This document shows positions 62,837 through 64,000 of a stretch of DNA of 64,000 bases, one piece after another. The translations under genes were made by a program, and so were the position numbers. The notes beneath the pieces were generated by a model. It was not told the DNA's origin. It saw only the letters and a program-made list of their open reading frames with translations, and searched no databases. This DNA is from Hyphomonadaceae bacterium (GTDB lineage: Bacteria; Pseudomonadota; Alphaproteobacteria; Caulobacterales; Aquidulcibacteraceae): assembly GCA_016791425.1 (NCBI GenBank), contig JAEUMQ010000016.1, forward strand, positions 1-64,000. The letters are read 5' to 3'. Each line of letters starts with the position of its first letter. The first letter of the stretch is position 1.

Positions 62837-64000
62837 GTCGCCTCCGTCAGGGCAGGTTCGTGCGCAGGCAGGGACATTGAAACGATCAAGCCGCCTCCGG
62901 AACGCTGACGCGCGGATATGAGCCCATCCATCGTCTCAAGCAGGCAGCGCGCAATATAGAGCCCGAGCCCGGTTCCAGGGGCGTTCGCGCCGCGGCCGCG
63001 ATAGAACCGCTCGAAGATCGACTCCAACTCGTCGGCCGCCGCCCCATGACCTTCATCGAGCACTTCCAGCACGAACCGGTCGCGCTCGCAGAACGCCTCG
63101 ATCCGCACGGTGGAATCCGGCGGGCTGTATTTGAGGGCGTTCTCCAGGACGTTGGTCAGAGCCTGATGAAAGAGCACCGGATCGAAATTCGCCTTGGCGT
63201 CGCGCGGAATGCGCGCGTCGAGGATGCGCCGCGCGCCGCCCGCATCGCCGAGCGCCTCCCACGCATCATAGACGATCGGCTCGATGTCGCTGGCGCAGGG
63301 AACGACCCTGAGGACGCCGGCCTCAAGCCGCGTGAGGCTGAGCAGGTTATCGACATAGCGGTTGAGCCGCAGCGCCTGGTCTCGGACATTGAGCAGCAGG
63401 TCGGTCCGCTGCGCGGCGTCGTACTTGTCGCCGAGCTCAAGCAGGCTTGTCGCGGACCCGAGAATTCCGGCCAGCGGCGTGCGGAAATCATGCGACATGG
63501 AAGAGAGCATCGCGGAGCGAAGCCGTTCGGTCTGCTCCGCCAGCTCCCTTTCGGTCTTCTCCAGGTTCAGCCGAACGCGCAGGATGGCCGCCGCGGCGAG
63601 ATCGCCGAGCATCTCGATGGTGCGCTGCTGGTCCGCGCCCTCGCCTCCTTCCACGTCGGGCGAAAGCCAGATGATCGCCCCCAGATCGCGTCCCCCGGCC
63701 TGCAGCGGACGGATGCGCCAGAACTGGCGTTCGTGCGTGCCGGGCCCGGACGCCGCGGCCCGCACCGCCGCCAGCTCCGCGGGCAAGGGCGGTGAGCCCT
63801 CCGCGCTGGCGCCGCTTTCGTCGAGGACCCATGCGGAATCGATGCCGCTCAGCAGGCGGATCGCCTTGTGCAGCGTCGCGCGCAATTGGGATTCCTGGTC
63901 GATGGTCGTGAGCTGCAGGCTCGCCTCCAGCGCGGTGCGGCTCATGCGCCGCTCCTCGCGAATGCGCTCCATGGCGCCCCCGGCGATCCACGCGACCCCG
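62833..64000 (-). CDS. kdpD: KdpD-like sensor histidine kinase, partial at right edge
   Basis: The frame is open to the window end, and the residues before the first internal ATG (GVAWIAGGAMERIREERR) look like the end of a membrane helix, so the N-terminus is missing. Visible are a GAF-like region, the dimerisation/phosphoacceptor segment SMSHDFRTPLAGILGSATSLLELGD, and ATPase boxes NVLENALKYSPP and GTGLGLYIARCL. Matches the C-terminal half of KdpD. Phosphorylates the overlapping KdpE-like regulator. Confidence 0.78.
   Translation of the reverse strand, partial: GVAWIAGGAMERIREERRMSRTALEASLQLTTIDQESQLRATLHKAIRLLSGIDSAWVLDESGASAEGSPPLPAELAAVRAAASGPGTHERQFWRIRPLQAGGRDLGAIIWLSPDVEGGEGADQQRTIEMLGDLAAAAILRVRLNLEKTERELAEQTERLRSAMLSSMSHDFRTPLAGILGSATSLLELGDKYDAAQRTDLLLNVRDQALRLNRYVDNLLSLTRLEAGVLRVVPCASDIEPIVYDAWEALGDAGGARRILDARIPRDAKANFDPVLFHQALTNVLENALKYSPPDSTVRIEAFCERDRFVLEVLDEGHGAAADELESIFERFYRGRGANAPGTGLGLYIARCLLETMDGLISARQRSGGGLIVSMSLPAHEPALTEAT

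Overview
The window is high-GC (roughly two-thirds G+C by eye), densely coded DNA from an alphaproteobacterium. The evidence is the ccoNOQP-ccoGHIS (fixNOQP-fixGHIS) order, TonB-dependent and TorF-type outer-membrane proteins, abundant catabolic genes, and a promoter region dense in TTAA/TTAACCAT elements resembling CtrA half-sites. A Caulobacterales/Hyphomonadales-like soil or freshwater bacterium fits best, but this rank is inference. I saw no rRNA, tRNA, CRISPR array, transposase or phage gene.

Region 1 (1-8463): a complete cbb3-type high-affinity cytochrome oxidase locus, with structural genes ccoN, ccoO, ccoQ, ccoP and, after a hairpin-rich gap, maturation genes ccoG, ccoH, ccoI, ccoS. 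A near-consensus FNR/FixK box lies upstream of ccoN. Region 2 (8.5-30.4 kb): peripheral catabolism and transport. It holds a FAD flavoprotein, AAHS and other MFS carriers, a lone TAXI-type binding protein, a stand-alone 2Fe-2S ferredoxin, a type-B carboxylesterase lipoprotein, a RutA-like flavin monooxygenase coupled to a natural SDR-dienelactone hydrolase fusion, two separate pairs of a YxjG/H-like MetE-core protein with a DoxX-like membrane protein, an ADP-forming acyl-CoA synthetase-GNAT fusion, a TauD/TfdA dioxygenase, a GntR regulator and an MBL-receiver-GAF protein. Region 3 (30.4-44.4 kb): an isoquinoline-oxidoreductase-like molybdenum hydroxylase, a sugar MFS carrier convergent with a ROK fructokinase, a TorF-type porin, an SCO2525-like methyltransferase, a CHASE4-GGDEF-EAL protein, a GNAT plus type III ornithine decarboxylase-like pair, a formamidase/acetamidase homologue, and a FolD paralogue with altered active-site residues.

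Region 4 (44.4-61.9 kb) is the most interesting. A TonB receptor, a TetR regulator, an AtzG-AtzE-AtzH (HpxX-Y-Z-like) amidase set and a long tightly coupled plus-strand run (RutB-like cysteine amidohydrolase, cupin, CocE-type hydrolase, cytosine-deaminase-type amidohydrolase, creatininase family, flavodoxin-like oxidoreductase, NitT/TauT-type ABC ATPase, permease and binding protein, FolD) face a Rieske oxygenase and a FAD-linked oxidase. Together they read as an import, oxidation and stepwise amide-hydrolysis route for an unknown, probably N-methylated or cyclic amide/N-heterocyclic compound, with C1 units passed to tetrahydrofolate. A 20-bp partly palindromic motif, TAYGCATARTNTGCNNACTT, occurs upstream of three units of this region (46779, 49813, 61993) and suggests one regulon. 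Region 5 (62.1 kb to the end): a KdpE-like response regulator and a KdpD-like kinase that runs off the right edge.
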